Origin: JACVRM01 sp963839815
GTDB taxonomy: Bacteria > Actinomycetota > Thermoleophilia > Gaiellales > Gaiellaceae
Reading direction: 5' to 3'
Assembly: GCA_963839815.1 (NCBI GenBank)
Contig: CAWIWF010000006.1
Coordinates: 310,001-374,000 of the forward strand
DNA length: 64,000 bases
The translations under genes were made by a program, and so were the position numbers. Below are positions 16,230 to 24,245 of this stretch, piece after piece; within the stretch, counting starts at the first letter, position 1; the number at the start of each line of letters is the position of its first letter. The notes beneath the pieces were generated by a model. The model had not been told where the DNA came from and did no database searches. It saw only the letters and a program-made list of their open reading frames with translations.

Positions 16230-16675
16230 CCGGCCGGCTCCTTGGTCTTCTCGAGCAGGCGGACGTCGGTCACGACCATGCCCCCGTCGATCGCCTTCGC
16301 CATGTCGTAGACGGTCAGAGCTGCCACCGAGGCGGCGGTGAGCGCCTCCATCTCCACCCCGGTCTGCGCCGTGGTCTCCACGGTCGCCGTGATCTCGACC
16401 GCGTCGCCGGCGACGGCCGCCTCGACGGCGATGTGCGAGAGCGGCAACGGATGGCAGAGCGGGATCAGCTCGCTCGTCCGCTTGGCGGCCATGAGGCCCG
16501 CGAGCTCGGCGGTGGCCAGCGCATCACCCTTCGGCAACTCGCGCAGACGCTGCGCCGTCTCGGCCGCCAGCTCTACGCGCGCCTGGGCGACCGCGCGCCG
16601 GCGGGACTGTGGCTTTCCACCGACGTCGACCATGCGCACGCGGCCGGCATCGTCGACGTGCGAGAGCTCGCCCAT
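16226..16675 (-). CDS. moaC: Cyclic pyranopterin monophosphate synthase accessory protein MoaC
   Basis: Forms cyclic pyranopterin monophosphate together with MoaA in Moco synthesis; moaA is not in the window. The 149-aa protein has SHVDDAGRVRMVDVGGK, the PKGDALATAELAG motif, KRTSELIPLCHPLPL and ETTAQTGVEMEALTA. YDMAKAIDGGM holds the catalytic Lys and Asp region. ATG 16675 shares a base with the otsA stop (TGATG). Confidence 0.96.
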   Translation of the reverse strand: MGELSHVDDAGRVRMVDVGGKPQSRRRAVAQARVELAAETAQRLRELPKGDALATAELAGLMAAKRTSELIPLCHPLPLSHIAVEAAVAGDAVEITATVETTAQTGVEMEALTAASVAALTVYDMAKAIDGGMVVTDVRLLEKTKEPAG

Positions 16676-18159
16676 CAACCCACGCGGCCCGCAGGCACCG
16701 GGGCCGCCGCCTCTTCGAGGTCCTCGAGCTGATCGTCGATCCAGCGGCCGATGTCGTAGGAGCGCACCGCCTCCTGGATCCCCTCCAGCCGGCGCCGGCG
16801 CTCTGCGCGCGGCATGACCAGCGCCTCGTGGATCGCGTCTGCCTGGCCGGCGACGTCGAACGGGTTGACCGTCAGCGCCCACTCGCCGAGCTCCTCGTGT
16901 GCGCCGGTGTTTTCCGACAGGATCAGCACGCCGTCACGCACGTTGACGAGAGGCGCTTCCTTGGCGACGAGGTTCATACCGTCGAAGATCGCGTTCACGA
17001 GCAGCACGTCGAACTGCTTGTAGGCGGCAACCGCCTGGGCGAAGTTGTCGGCGATCTGCAGGTCGAGCGGCACCCAGTCGTCGCGCTGGAATCGGTCGTT
17101 CACGGTCCGCGCGGCCCGCTGAATCGCCGCCAGGTACTCCGAGTACTCGGGGATGTCCTGACGGGAAGGGTCGAGCAGGGCCAGCATCTGCACTCGCCCG
17201 TGGAGCTCGGGGTGCGCCTCGAGGAAGAGCTCGTATGCCCGCAGCCCGCGTACGACGTTCTTCGACGGGTCGGTGCGATCAACGCGCAGGATGAGATGCT
17301 CACGGCGATCCTCAACGATAGTTTGCTCCTCGGACAACACACGCTCGCTCTCGGCCAGCTCCTCGAACTCGAGCGGATCGACCGAGATCGGCCGCGCCGT
17401 CGCACGCACGACCCGGTCGCCGTGGCGCACCGTGCCTGCGCTGAAGTCGGCCTTGGCGGCGACGATGTCCTCGCAGCCGCGGAGGAAGTTGCGCCGCCAG
17501 CGGCCCGTGTGGAAACCGACGACGTCGTTCGCGAGGATGCCCTCGAGCACCGCGCGGCGAATCTCCTCGGGAAGCACGCGCAGGTAGTCCGGTTGCGGCC
17601 AGGGGATGTGGACGAAGTGGGCGAGCGTGGCGTCGGGCGCGCGGGCGCGCACGATGCCGGGGGCGACGTAGAGGTGGTAGTCGTGGAAGAAGACAGCGGC
17701 CTCCGGCTCGCGCTCGAGCTCGTCGAGCACCGCCTCGGCGAAGTTGGCGTTGACGGTCACGTAGCCGTTGTGCCAGGCGTTGTGCAGCCCCTGATCCCAA
17801 TCCGGGGAGCCGGAGAGCCCCCAGAGGTAGTGCTGGGCGAACCACAGCACCGGGTTCGCGACCACGTTGTAGTACCAGTCGTACGCCTGCAGCGGATGCC
17901 AGACGAGCCGCAGACGGTAGGTCGAGCCGTCGCGCGCCTGCTCCTCGAACGAGGCGCCACCGTGGCGCTCGGACATGACGCTGTCGCCCTCGGTCATGAC
18001 ACTCGCAATCCACGTCACGTCGTGGTGCGTGACCAGGCTGCGCAGGGCGGTGACGAGCCCGCCGCCGCCCCGGCGAGCCTGCAGCTCGCCGCCCCGCTCG
18101 AGCTGGTAGCTCACCGGCCCGCGGTTCGAGACGATGATCAGCTTCTGCCTGTCCGCCAT
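16675..18159 (-). CDS. otsA: GT20 family alpha,alpha-trehalose-phosphate synthase-like enzyme
   Basis: Predicted to transfer glucose from a nucleotide sugar to a sugar phosphate, giving trehalose 6-phosphate or a relative. The 494-aa protein has VSNRGPVSY, RRGGGGLVTAL, NGYVTVNANFAE, FHDYHLY and HFVHIPWPQPDYLRVLP. In place of the usual RLDYxKGxP donor motif it has RVDRTDPSKN, three residues longer before the Lys. This marks a separate clade, so the acceptor could differ. ATG 18159 lies 7 nt after TAGGGT; the upstream GTG 18168 falls on that box. No otsB phosphatase gene is nearby; TreT follows on the same strand. Confidence 0.85.
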   Translation of the reverse strand: MADRQKLIIVSNRGPVSYQLERGGELQARRGGGGLVTALRSLVTHHDVTWIASVMTEGDSVMSERHGGASFEEQARDGSTYRLRLVWHPLQAYDWYYNVVANPVLWFAQHYLWGLSGSPDWDQGLHNAWHNGYVTVNANFAEAVLDELEREPEAAVFFHDYHLYVAPGIVRARAPDATLAHFVHIPWPQPDYLRVLPEEIRRAVLEGILANDVVGFHTGRWRRNFLRGCEDIVAAKADFSAGTVRHGDRVVRATARPISVDPLEFEELAESERVLSEEQTIVEDRREHLILRVDRTDPSKNVVRGLRAYELFLEAHPELHGRVQMLALLDPSRQDIPEYSEYLAAIQRAARTVNDRFQRDDWVPLDLQIADNFAQAVAAYKQFDVLLVNAIFDGMNLVAKEAPLVNVRDGVLILSENTGAHEELGEWALTVNPFDVAGQADAIHEALVMPRAERRRRLEGIQEAVRSYDIGRWIDDQLEDLEEAAAPVPAGRVG

Positions 18160-18166
18160 CTCCGCC

Positions 18167-18172
18167 ACCCTA
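18167..18172 (-). promoter_or_regulatory. Putative -10 box of otsA-moaC-mog
   Basis: TAGGGT on the minus strand, 7 nt before the ATG at 18159. The rest of the 195-bp spacer (18160-18354) has only a weak CCCCGA/TCGGGG hairpin at about 18222-18237 and no gene. Confidence 0.45.
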
Positions 18173-18354
18173 GTCCTCGCTCGCCCAGAGGCGGTCGCGC
18201 AGTCGGCCCTGTGCTTGCTGCGGCCGCCCCCGAGACGTCGGGGCTACGAGGATCGGTGCGCAGGGAGCTCAGCGCGTAGAGGGGAGGAACCGCCGGGACG
18301 CTCGAGAGGAGCGATGCGCGCCGGCACGCGGGACCCCGGCAGCGCGTGCGCCCG

Positions 18355-19632
18355 TTACGCGGTCGAGGCGACGACCAGCTCGGTGTCGCCCGTGTCGCGG
18401 CCGGCGAGCCGGTTATAGAGCGCGAGCCAGTCGCGCAGCAGCCGCGGCGTCAGGTACCGGCGCCGGACGTGCTCCTTGCCGCGGAGGCCGCGCTGCCGGG
18501 CGCCCACGGGATCGTCGAGGATCGCGCGGCAGGCCTCGGCCGTCTCGCCCGGTGAGTCGACGAGCCACCCCGTCTCGCCGTCCACGATCTGCGCCACGAT
18601 GCCGCCGGCCCGACCGGCAACCGTCGGCCGCGACTTCCAGAGCGCCTCGGTCACGGTCAGGCCAAACCCCTCGCGGATCGACTTCTGCAGCACGGCGGCG
18701 GAGTGCACCTGGAAGGCGTTGACCTCGACCGAGCCGACGTTGTTGAGATTCGAGAGGATGAAGATGTCCGGGTCGCCGGCGGCGTAGGTCACCGTCTGGT
18801 TGTAGAACTCCCACCCCTCCGGGTCGTCGTGGGCCATCGAGCCGACGAGCGCCAACTGCACCTCGGGGTGCGTGCGCTTGACGTCGCGGTAGGCGTCGAT
18901 GACGCCGAGCGGGTCCTTCCAGGGATCGAAGCGCGAGACCTGCGTCAGCAGCGGCCGCTCGACGTCGATGCCGAACTGGTCGACGATGTACGCCGCGTCC
19001 TCGACCGAGAGGGCCATGTTCTTCGGCGTCAGCGGGTCGATCGCCGGCGGCCAGATGTAGGCCGGCGGCAGCGCGGCACTCGTCGGCACGTACTCGGGCA
19101 TGTGGAAAATCGCCGCGTCGTACCGGCCGAGCGGCGGCAGCAGGAAGTCGAGCACGGGTTGGTACGGCTCGGACAGGTCGATGTGACAGCGCCAGATCCA
19201 GTGCGCGCGGGACTCGCCGACGTACTCGATCATGGCCGCCGGCTGCGGATCGTGGATGCAGACGAAGTCGTAGTCGTCCTCGAACGCCTCGGCGTTCAGG
19301 CGGTTGTACTCGTGGAAGATCCGCTCCTGCTCGGGCGTGAGGCCCTCCGGGCGGCCCTGGAGGGCGTTGTGGATCCGCTTCGTGACGTCGTAGAACTCGT
19401 CCTGGCCATGGATGATGCGCCACTCGACGTCGAGGCCTGCGTCGCGCATCAGCGGGATCAGGGTGTAATTGATCTCAGCGACGCCGCCGCCGAAGGCCGT
19501 CGCCGAGAGGTGCAGCACACGGGCACCGGCAAGCGGCTCGGCGAGCCGGCGGATCTCCTCCATCAGGCCGCGGGAGGCGATGGTTGCGTAGTCGGCGAGC
19601 GACTTGTGACCGACGTTGACGAGTTGCAGCAT
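18355..19632 (-). CDS. treT: Trehalose glycosyltransferring synthase TreT (GT4)
   Basis: Joins an NDP-glucose to glucose, making trehalose in one step, or runs in reverse. The 425-aa protein shows the TreT signature near the N-terminus: HLSATAFGGGVAEINYTLIP, then WRIIHGQDEFYDVTKRIHNA. Later come VCIHDPQPA, the donor-site motif VSRFDPWKDP and EGFGLTVTEALWK, with the E-x7-E pair of GT4 retaining enzymes. ATG 19632 is preceded by GGAGG at 5 nt, better than the GTG at 19659. Next to the OtsA-like gene it suggests an osmolyte locus. Confidence 0.9.
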   Translation of the reverse strand: MLQLVNVGHKSLADYATIASRGLMEEIRRLAEPLAGARVLHLSATAFGGGVAEINYTLIPLMRDAGLDVEWRIIHGQDEFYDVTKRIHNALQGRPEGLTPEQERIFHEYNRLNAEAFEDDYDFVCIHDPQPAAMIEYVGESRAHWIWRCHIDLSEPYQPVLDFLLPPLGRYDAAIFHMPEYVPTSAALPPAYIWPPAIDPLTPKNMALSVEDAAYIVDQFGIDVERPLLTQVSRFDPWKDPLGVIDAYRDVKRTHPEVQLALVGSMAHDDPEGWEFYNQTVTYAAGDPDIFILSNLNNVGSVEVNAFQVHSAAVLQKSIREGFGLTVTEALWKSRPTVAGRAGGIVAQIVDGETGWLVDSPGETAEACRAILDDPVGARQRGLRGKEHVRRRYLTPRLLRDWLALYNRLAGRDTGDTELVVASTA

Positions 19633-19683
19633 GCGTACCTCCGCGCGGGACTTGGCCACGCGCGAGAGTACCGAGGGGCTCGG

Positions 19684-20118
19684 CTACTCCCCGAGCAGCT
19701 TGACGAAGCGCAGGCGCGAGCCGGCGCCGTCTGGGCCCTTGCCGACCTCCAGCTCGTCGGCGAGCGCCTGGATGATGGCGATGCCGAGACCGCCCTCGTC
19801 GAGCTCGCTGCGGTCATCGAGAGAGCGGCTCTGATGCACGAATCCCTGGCCGTTGTCGGCGACCTCGACGACGAGCCGGTCGTCCTGGAGCTCGTAGACG
19901 ACATCGACGACGCCGTCGCCGTTGGCGTACGCATGGCGTACCGAGTTCGAGGCCGCCTCCGTGACGGCGAGCTTCAGGTCGCCAAGGGTCTCGTCGGGCA
20001 GCGGCCGGAGGCTCGCGAGTCCCGTGAGCGCGAGCCGGACGAGGCTCACGTACTCGGGCTTCGCCGGGATGGTGAGGCGAACGGCCCGATCGTCGCCGGT
20101 CATGGCCTGGGTCGACAT
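19684..20118 (-). CDS. RsbW/SpoIIAB-like serine kinase (anti-sigma factor type)
   Basis: GHKL ATPase domain of 144 aa with the N-box AVTEAASNSVRHAY, G1 box DNGQGF and G2 box GGLGIAII. This is the compact HATPase form found in RsbW, RsbT and SpoIIAB-like regulators of stress sigma factors. No sigma factor or anti-anti-sigma gene is adjacent, so its partner is unknown. ATG 20118 lies 6 nt after TACACT (20125-20130), supporting a leaderless start; the longer frame upstream lacks similarity. Its 3' end is 51 bp from treT. Confidence 0.82.
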   Translation of the reverse strand: MSTQAMTGDDRAVRLTIPAKPEYVSLVRLALTGLASLRPLPDETLGDLKLAVTEAASNSVRHAYANGDGVVDVVYELQDDRLVVEVADNGQGFVHQSRSLDDRSELDEGGLGIAIIQALADELEVGKGPDGAGSRLRFVKLLGE

Positions 20119-20225
20119 CGGCTGAGTGTATGCAGATCGTCTGAGATCTCGTTCACCGCGTGAACCCTTCGTCGCGCCCTCGAGGACTCCTATGCCCACC
20201 TGCCGTCTCCCGTGAACCCCCGAGC

Positions 20226-20265
20226 GTTTCCACGTGAAAACGATTCACCGTTTCCACGTGAAAAC
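20226..20265. other. parS: Tandem parS-like centromere sites
   Basis: Two copies of GTTTCCACGTGAAAAC at 20226-20241 and 20250-20265, 24 bp apart start to start. Each has a CACGTG core with near-palindromic GTTT/AAAC flanks, one base wider per side than the common parS GTTTCACGTGAAAC. They lie between two coding regions, in a 148-bp spacer, 17.6 kb from parB and about 22.5 kb from dnaA. The known ParB site shares both core and flanks; binding by this ParB is inference. Confidence 0.7.
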
Positions 20266-20266
20266 C

Positions 20267-21643
20267 TCAACCCGCGGGGAGCCGAACGCTGAAGCGGGCA
20301 CCCCCGCCGGTCGCGGCCCGCTCCAGGGTGAGAACGCCGCCCATCAACTCGGCCAGCTCCCGCGCGATGGCGAGGCCGAGGCCGCTACCGGACGCCCGCT
20401 CGCCGCCCACACGGTAGAACCGGTCGAAGACCTGGTCTGTCTCGCCCGCGGGGATCCCGGGCCCGTCATCGACGACCTCGAGCAGCGCCGAGCCGTCTTC
20501 GCGGTCCGTGCGGATGCGCACCGCGGTGCCGGACGGCGTATGCACGATCGCGTTCTCCAGCAGCGCCCTGCCGATGCGGAGGACCCGGTCGGGGTCGGCG
20601 ACGGCGATGACTGCGCCGTTCGCCTCGAGCTCGAGCGGGTGCCCGGCGGTCAGCGCGGCCGCCTCGAACTCGCGGGCAAGCGCCGCGGCCGTCTCCGTGA
20701 GGTCGAACGCCTGTGCCTCGACCGGTAGCCGGCCTGCGTCGAGGCGCGAGAGGTCGAGCAGGTCGGCCGCCAGTCGGGTGAGGCGGTCGACCTGCTCGCG
20801 CATCGTGTGGATGAAGTCGTCGCGCGTCGCTTCGTCGAGCTCCTCGTCCTCGAGCAGCTCGAGGGCCGACGCCACGGCGAAGATCGGCGTCCGCAGCTCG
20901 TGCGAGGCGTTGGCGACGAACTCGCGGCGCGCATGCTCGAGCGCGCTCAACCGGCCGCGCATGCGCTCGAACGAGTCGGCGAGGGCGCCCAGCTCGTCGG
21001 ACCCCCGATCGACCACGGGCTCGCCGAAGTCGCCGTGGGCGATGCGATCGGCGGCGCCTCGGAGCCGACCGATGCGACGGGCATGCAGGCTGGCCGCACC
21101 GAGCCCCAGCCCGGCCGCGAACACCAGCCCGACCGCGCCCGCCGCGAGCATGCGCCGCTCGACCGTGCGCACCGTCGTCAGGGTGTCCGTGAGCGGCGCC
21201 GTGAGCAGCAGCACCAGCTCGCCGGCCTCGCCGAGCGGCACGGCGACCTCCGCGTACTCGGTCCCGCTCCTGGTCGCAGCGCCGCGTGCTGGAGCCTGGG
21301 TCCGCAGCGCCCGAAGCGCGACAGGGTTGGCGGAGAGCCTCGGCGGCGACGTGAAGGGCAGGGAGTCCGCGAACACGCGCAGGACGCCGCCGCCCAGATG
21401 CTCGAGCAAGAACGCCCGCGAGTTGGTCGACGTTCCCGCCGACTCGACCACGTCCTGGGCAATCGAGACGTCCTCCTCGTAGCGTGAGGCGACGGCTGCC
21501 GCGGTTCGGGCGAGCTCGTCGCGGCGCTGGTCGATCAGCCGGTTCTCGAGCGACGGCACGACGGCCAGGTAGACGATCAGCAACGCCGCGGAGACGAGGA
21601 CGAGCAGCCCCAGGCTGAGCCGCACGCCGACGCCGAGGCGCAT
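20267..21643 (-). CDS. Membrane sensor histidine kinase
   Basis: Sensor of a two-component system, 458 aa. TM1 (about 10-30), an extracytoplasmic domain, TM2 (about 165-185), a HAMP linker (RRIGRLRGAADRIAHGDFGE), and the H-box FVANASHELRTPI with the phosphorylated His near residue 248. The N-box (LLENAIVHT), G1 (DDGPGIP), F-box (FDRFYR) and G2 (GSGLGLAIA) follow. ATG 21643 overlaps the response regulator stop by one base (TGATG). Its signal is unknown. The gene's 3' end abuts the parS-like pair. Confidence 0.93.
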   Translation of the reverse strand: MRLGVGVRLSLGLLVLVSAALLIVYLAVVPSLENRLIDQRRDELARTAAAVASRYEEDVSIAQDVVESAGTSTNSRAFLLEHLGGGVLRVFADSLPFTSPPRLSANPVALRALRTQAPARGAATRSGTEYAEVAVPLGEAGELVLLLTAPLTDTLTTVRTVERRMLAAGAVGLVFAAGLGLGAASLHARRIGRLRGAADRIAHGDFGEPVVDRGSDELGALADSFERMRGRLSALEHARREFVANASHELRTPIFAVASALELLEDEELDEATRDDFIHTMREQVDRLTRLAADLLDLSRLDAGRLPVEAQAFDLTETAAALAREFEAAALTAGHPLELEANGAVIAVADPDRVLRIGRALLENAIVHTPSGTAVRIRTDREDGSALLEVVDDGPGIPAGETDQVFDRFYRVGGERASGSGLGLAIARELAELMGGVLTLERAATGGGARFSVRLPAG

Positions 21644-22341
21644 CAGAGATCCCGGAAGCGGTACCCGGCGCCGCGAACCGTGAAGATGAACTCGGGGCGG
21701 CGCGCGTCCTGCTCGAGCTTCTCGCGCAGGTGGCGCACGTGGACGTCGATGGTGCGGGGGTCGCGGTAGTCCGAGTCGCCCCAGAGGCGCTCGAGCAGCG
21801 CCTGCCGGGAGAGCACCCGCCCCGGCCGCTCTGCGAGGGCCCGCAGCAGCTCGAACTCGACGTAGGTCAGGTCGACCGTCTCGCCGTTCAGCGTCACCCG
21901 GCGGCGGGCGGGGTCGATCCGCAGGCCGTCGGCTTCGATCGCCTCGTCGCCCTCCGGATCGTGCTTCGGAGCGGCGGCGCGCCGCAGCAGCGCGCGGACG
22001 CGGCTACGGAACTCCCGCACCGAGACCGGCTTTGTCATGTAGTCGTCCGCGCCGAGCTCGAGCCCCAGCACCTTGTCGAGCTCGTCGTCGCGGGCGGTGA
22101 GCATCAGGATCGGCACCATGCTCGTCGCGCGGATGCGCCGGCAGACCTCGAGGCCGTCCACGCGCGGCAGCATCAGATCGAGCACGACCAGGTCGACGCG
22201 CTCGGCGGCGAAGCGGTCGAGCGCCTCGTCGCCGTCGCGGGCCTGCACGACGCGAAACCCGTCCCGTTCCAGCGGGAACGTGAGGAGTTTCTGGATCGAG
22301 TCCTCGTCGTCGACGAGGAGAATCGTCGCGGAGTCCGCCAT
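21643..22341 (-). CDS. OmpR/PhoB-family response regulator
   Basis: Transcription factor partner of the adjacent kinase, 232 aa. The receiver domain has VDDED near residue 11, the phospho-acceptor Asp in LVVLDLMLP near residue 55, MLTARDD and the Lys of YMTKPVS. The C-terminal winged helix ends in TIDVHVRHLREKLE and FTVRGAGYRF, the standard OmpR type. It is first in the pair. Confidence 0.95.
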   Translation of the reverse strand: MADSATILLVDDEDSIQKLLTFPLERDGFRVVQARDGDEALDRFAAERVDLVVLDLMLPRVDGLEVCRRIRATSMVPILMLTARDDELDKVLGLELGADDYMTKPVSVREFRSRVRALLRRAAAPKHDPEGDEAIEADGLRIDPARRRVTLNGETVDLTYVEFELLRALAERPGRVLSRQALLERLWGDSDYRDPRTIDVHVRHLREKLEQDARRPEFIFTVRGAGYRFRDL

Positions 22342-22379
22342 TCAGGTGTGAGCTGCGCCCTCGCACCGCAGCCTGGACC

Positions 22380-22385
22380 TACTAT
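22380..22385 (+). promoter_or_regulatory. Putative -10 box of M28-like/sortase genes
   Basis: TACTAT, nine nt before the ATG at 22395. It lies in the short divergent spacer with the response regulator. No convincing -35 element is visible. Confidence 0.45.
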
Positions 22386-22394
22386 AGCCCCGCT

Positions 22395-24245
22395 ATGCCC
22401 GCGTTCCCCCGCGCGAGACGGCGGCGCCCGGCGCGCGGAGGCCGTACTCCCCCCGTCGCCACGCGTCCCCTCCGGCTCAGCCTCGCCGTCGCTCTGCTGG
22501 CGCTGCTGCTCGCCTCCTTCGCGTCCTCGCGGCCCGAGACGCTGCCGCCCGCGCCGCCGCCCGCGTTCGATGGTGCCTCCGCGCTGTCGACCGCACGGCA
22601 GCTGGCGACCGAGTTTCCCGACCGCTCGCCCGGCTCCCTGGGCGCACACGCGGCAACCGAATGGGTCGCCGCGCGGTTCGCCGCCCTCGGGTACCCCGTG
22701 CGGCGCGACCGCTTCCGGGCGACGGCACCCGGGTTCGGGCCGGTCCCGCTCGAGAACCTCACGGCGATCGCCCGGGGCCGCTCGGGGAGGGCCATCCTCG
22801 TCGTCGCAGCCCGGGACAACGTCGGTCGGGGGCCCGGCGCGAACCTGAACGCCTCGGGCACGGGTGCGCTCCTCGAGCTCGCGCGCCTCTACGGCGGCGC
22901 CCGCGCCGAGGGCGGCGGCGTCTTGACGCCGACGCACACGCTGCTCTTCGTCTCCGCCGACGGGGGCGCGTACGGCAATCTCGGCGCCGCCCGCGTCGCG
23001 AGCCGTCCGGGGATGGCAGAGCGAACGCTCGCCGTCGTCAATCTCGCCGCGATCGCCGGGCAGCAGCGGCCTCGCATCGACTTCGCGGGCGCCGGGCCGG
23101 ACTCGCCGACGCCGACCCTGGTGGCCACCGGGTTCGCCCGAATGCGCGAGGAGGCGGGGCGGCCGCCGCGGCACACGGGCATCGCCGGCCAGCTGCTCGA
23201 TCTCGCGTTCCCGTTCACCTTCTACGACCACGGGCCCTTCGCTGAGCGCAGCATCCCTGCGGTCACGCTCACCACCGCCGGCGTGCGGCCGCCCGAGCCG
23301 TTCGGCGACGGCCCCGAGCGCCTCTCCTCGCTGCGGATGGCGCAACTCGGCTCGTCCGCCCAGGCGCTCGTGGACTCGCTCGACGGCGGTGGGCTCGAGC
23401 TCGCCCCGGGCCCGAGGAGCTATCTCTTCCTCGGCCGCCGCATCGTTCCCGGCTGGGCCGTCGCCGGAGCGATCCTCGCCTTCCTGCTGCCCTTCGGCGT
23501 CGGGCTGGCACAGCACCTGCGGCACTGCCGGCGGCTCGGCGCCCGCCTCGGCCCTGCCGTGCGAAGCCAGGTGCGCCGGCTCGGCTTCTGGCTCTTCGTC
23601 GGCGCGACCTTCTGGCTCTTCACGCTCGTGGGCAGCTGGGCCGAGGGCAGCGCGCGACCGCTGTCCCCCTACGCGCCCGGAACGGGTGACTGGCCCGTGC
23701 TCGGTCTCGGGGCGTTCCTGCTGCTCACGCTGGCCGGCTGGGTGATCGCCCGCAGCCGCCTCGCAGGCCGCGGTGTCGATCCGGCAGGGGAGCTCGCGGG
23801 GTTCACCGCAGCGCTGCTGTTGCTGGCAGCGGTGGCCCTTGTCACGGCGCTCGCCAACCCCTACGCCCTGATCTACGTGCTTCCGTCGCTCTACGCCTGG
23901 AGCGTGCTGCCCCGCCTCCGGACGCGCCGAGGGGGGCTCAGACTTACGGTGTACGTCGCCGGTCTGGTGGGACCACTCGTGCTCGTGGCCAACATGGCGC
24001 TGCGCTTCGAGCTCGGACTGGATGCGCCCTGGTACCTCGCGCAGCTGGCGGCCCTGGGAACCATTCCTCCAGGGGCCGTCGCCGTCGCCCTCGCCTGGGC
24101 CGCTGCCGCTGCTCAGCTCGCCGCGGTCACGGCAGGACGCTACGTGCCCTATCCGAACCGCACCGCCCGGCGGCGGGTGGGCCTGACCGCGACTGCCCGC
24201 CGCCTCCACGCTGCGACTCCTTCACGCACAATGGGTGGGCGATGA
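22395..24245 (+). CDS. Degenerate M28-like peptidase domain fused to a multi-helix membrane domain
   Basis: A 616-aa membrane protein. An N-terminal anchor helix (about 28-45) precedes an M28 aminopeptidase-like fold (about 60-340), then about eight helices. The M28 zinc-ligand motifs are mostly lost: the HxD motif reads AARDN, the DNxSG site reads LNASG, the EE pair site reads SADGGAYG, and the NxD site reads NLAAIA. Only the last His (DHGPF) is kept. It is therefore probably not a functional zinc peptidase; a binding or scaffold role is inference. The stop overlaps the sortase start as ATGA, so the two proteins are probably made together. Confidence 0.75.
   Translation: MPAFPRARRRRPARGGRTPPVATRPLRLSLAVALLALLLASFASSRPETLPPAPPPAFDGASALSTARQLATEFPDRSPGSLGAHAATEWVAARFAALGYPVRRDRFRATAPGFGPVPLENLTAIARGRSGRAILVVAARDNVGRGPGANLNASGTGALLELARLYGGARAEGGGVLTPTHTLLFVSADGGAYGNLGAARVASRPGMAERTLAVVNLAAIAGQQRPRIDFAGAGPDSPTPTLVATGFARMREEAGRPPRHTGIAGQLLDLAFPFTFYDHGPFAERSIPAVTLTTAGVRPPEPFGDGPERLSSLRMAQLGSSAQALVDSLDGGGLELAPGPRSYLFLGRRIVPGWAVAGAILAFLLPFGVGLAQHLRHCRRLGARLGPAVRSQVRRLGFWLFVGATFWLFTLVGSWAEGSARPLSPYAPGTGDWPVLGLGAFLLLTLAGWVIARSRLAGRGVDPAGELAGFTAALLLLAAVALVTALANPYALIYVLPSLYAWSVLPRLRTRRGGLRLTVYVAGLVGPLVLVANMALRFELGLDAPWYLAQLAALGTIPPGAVAVALAWAAAAAQLAAVTAGRYVPYPNRTARRRVGLTATARRLHAATPSRTMGGR

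Noticed and set aside
16226..16882. Longer moaC start
   Set aside because: Upstream codons lie within otsA and are not MoaC-like; MoaC's SHVDDAG begins four residues after ATG 16675.
20220..20265. Tandem repeat as a CRISPR fragment or DnaA-box pair
   Set aside because: Only two units with an 8-nt gap; the CACGTG-centred palindrome fits parS and lacks the TCCACA of a DnaA box.
22173..24209. Open frame of 678 codons antisense to the M28-like gene
   Set aside because: The sense-strand product has a coherent fold and membrane helices; the antisense product is Glu/Arg/Gly-rich with no structure signals.
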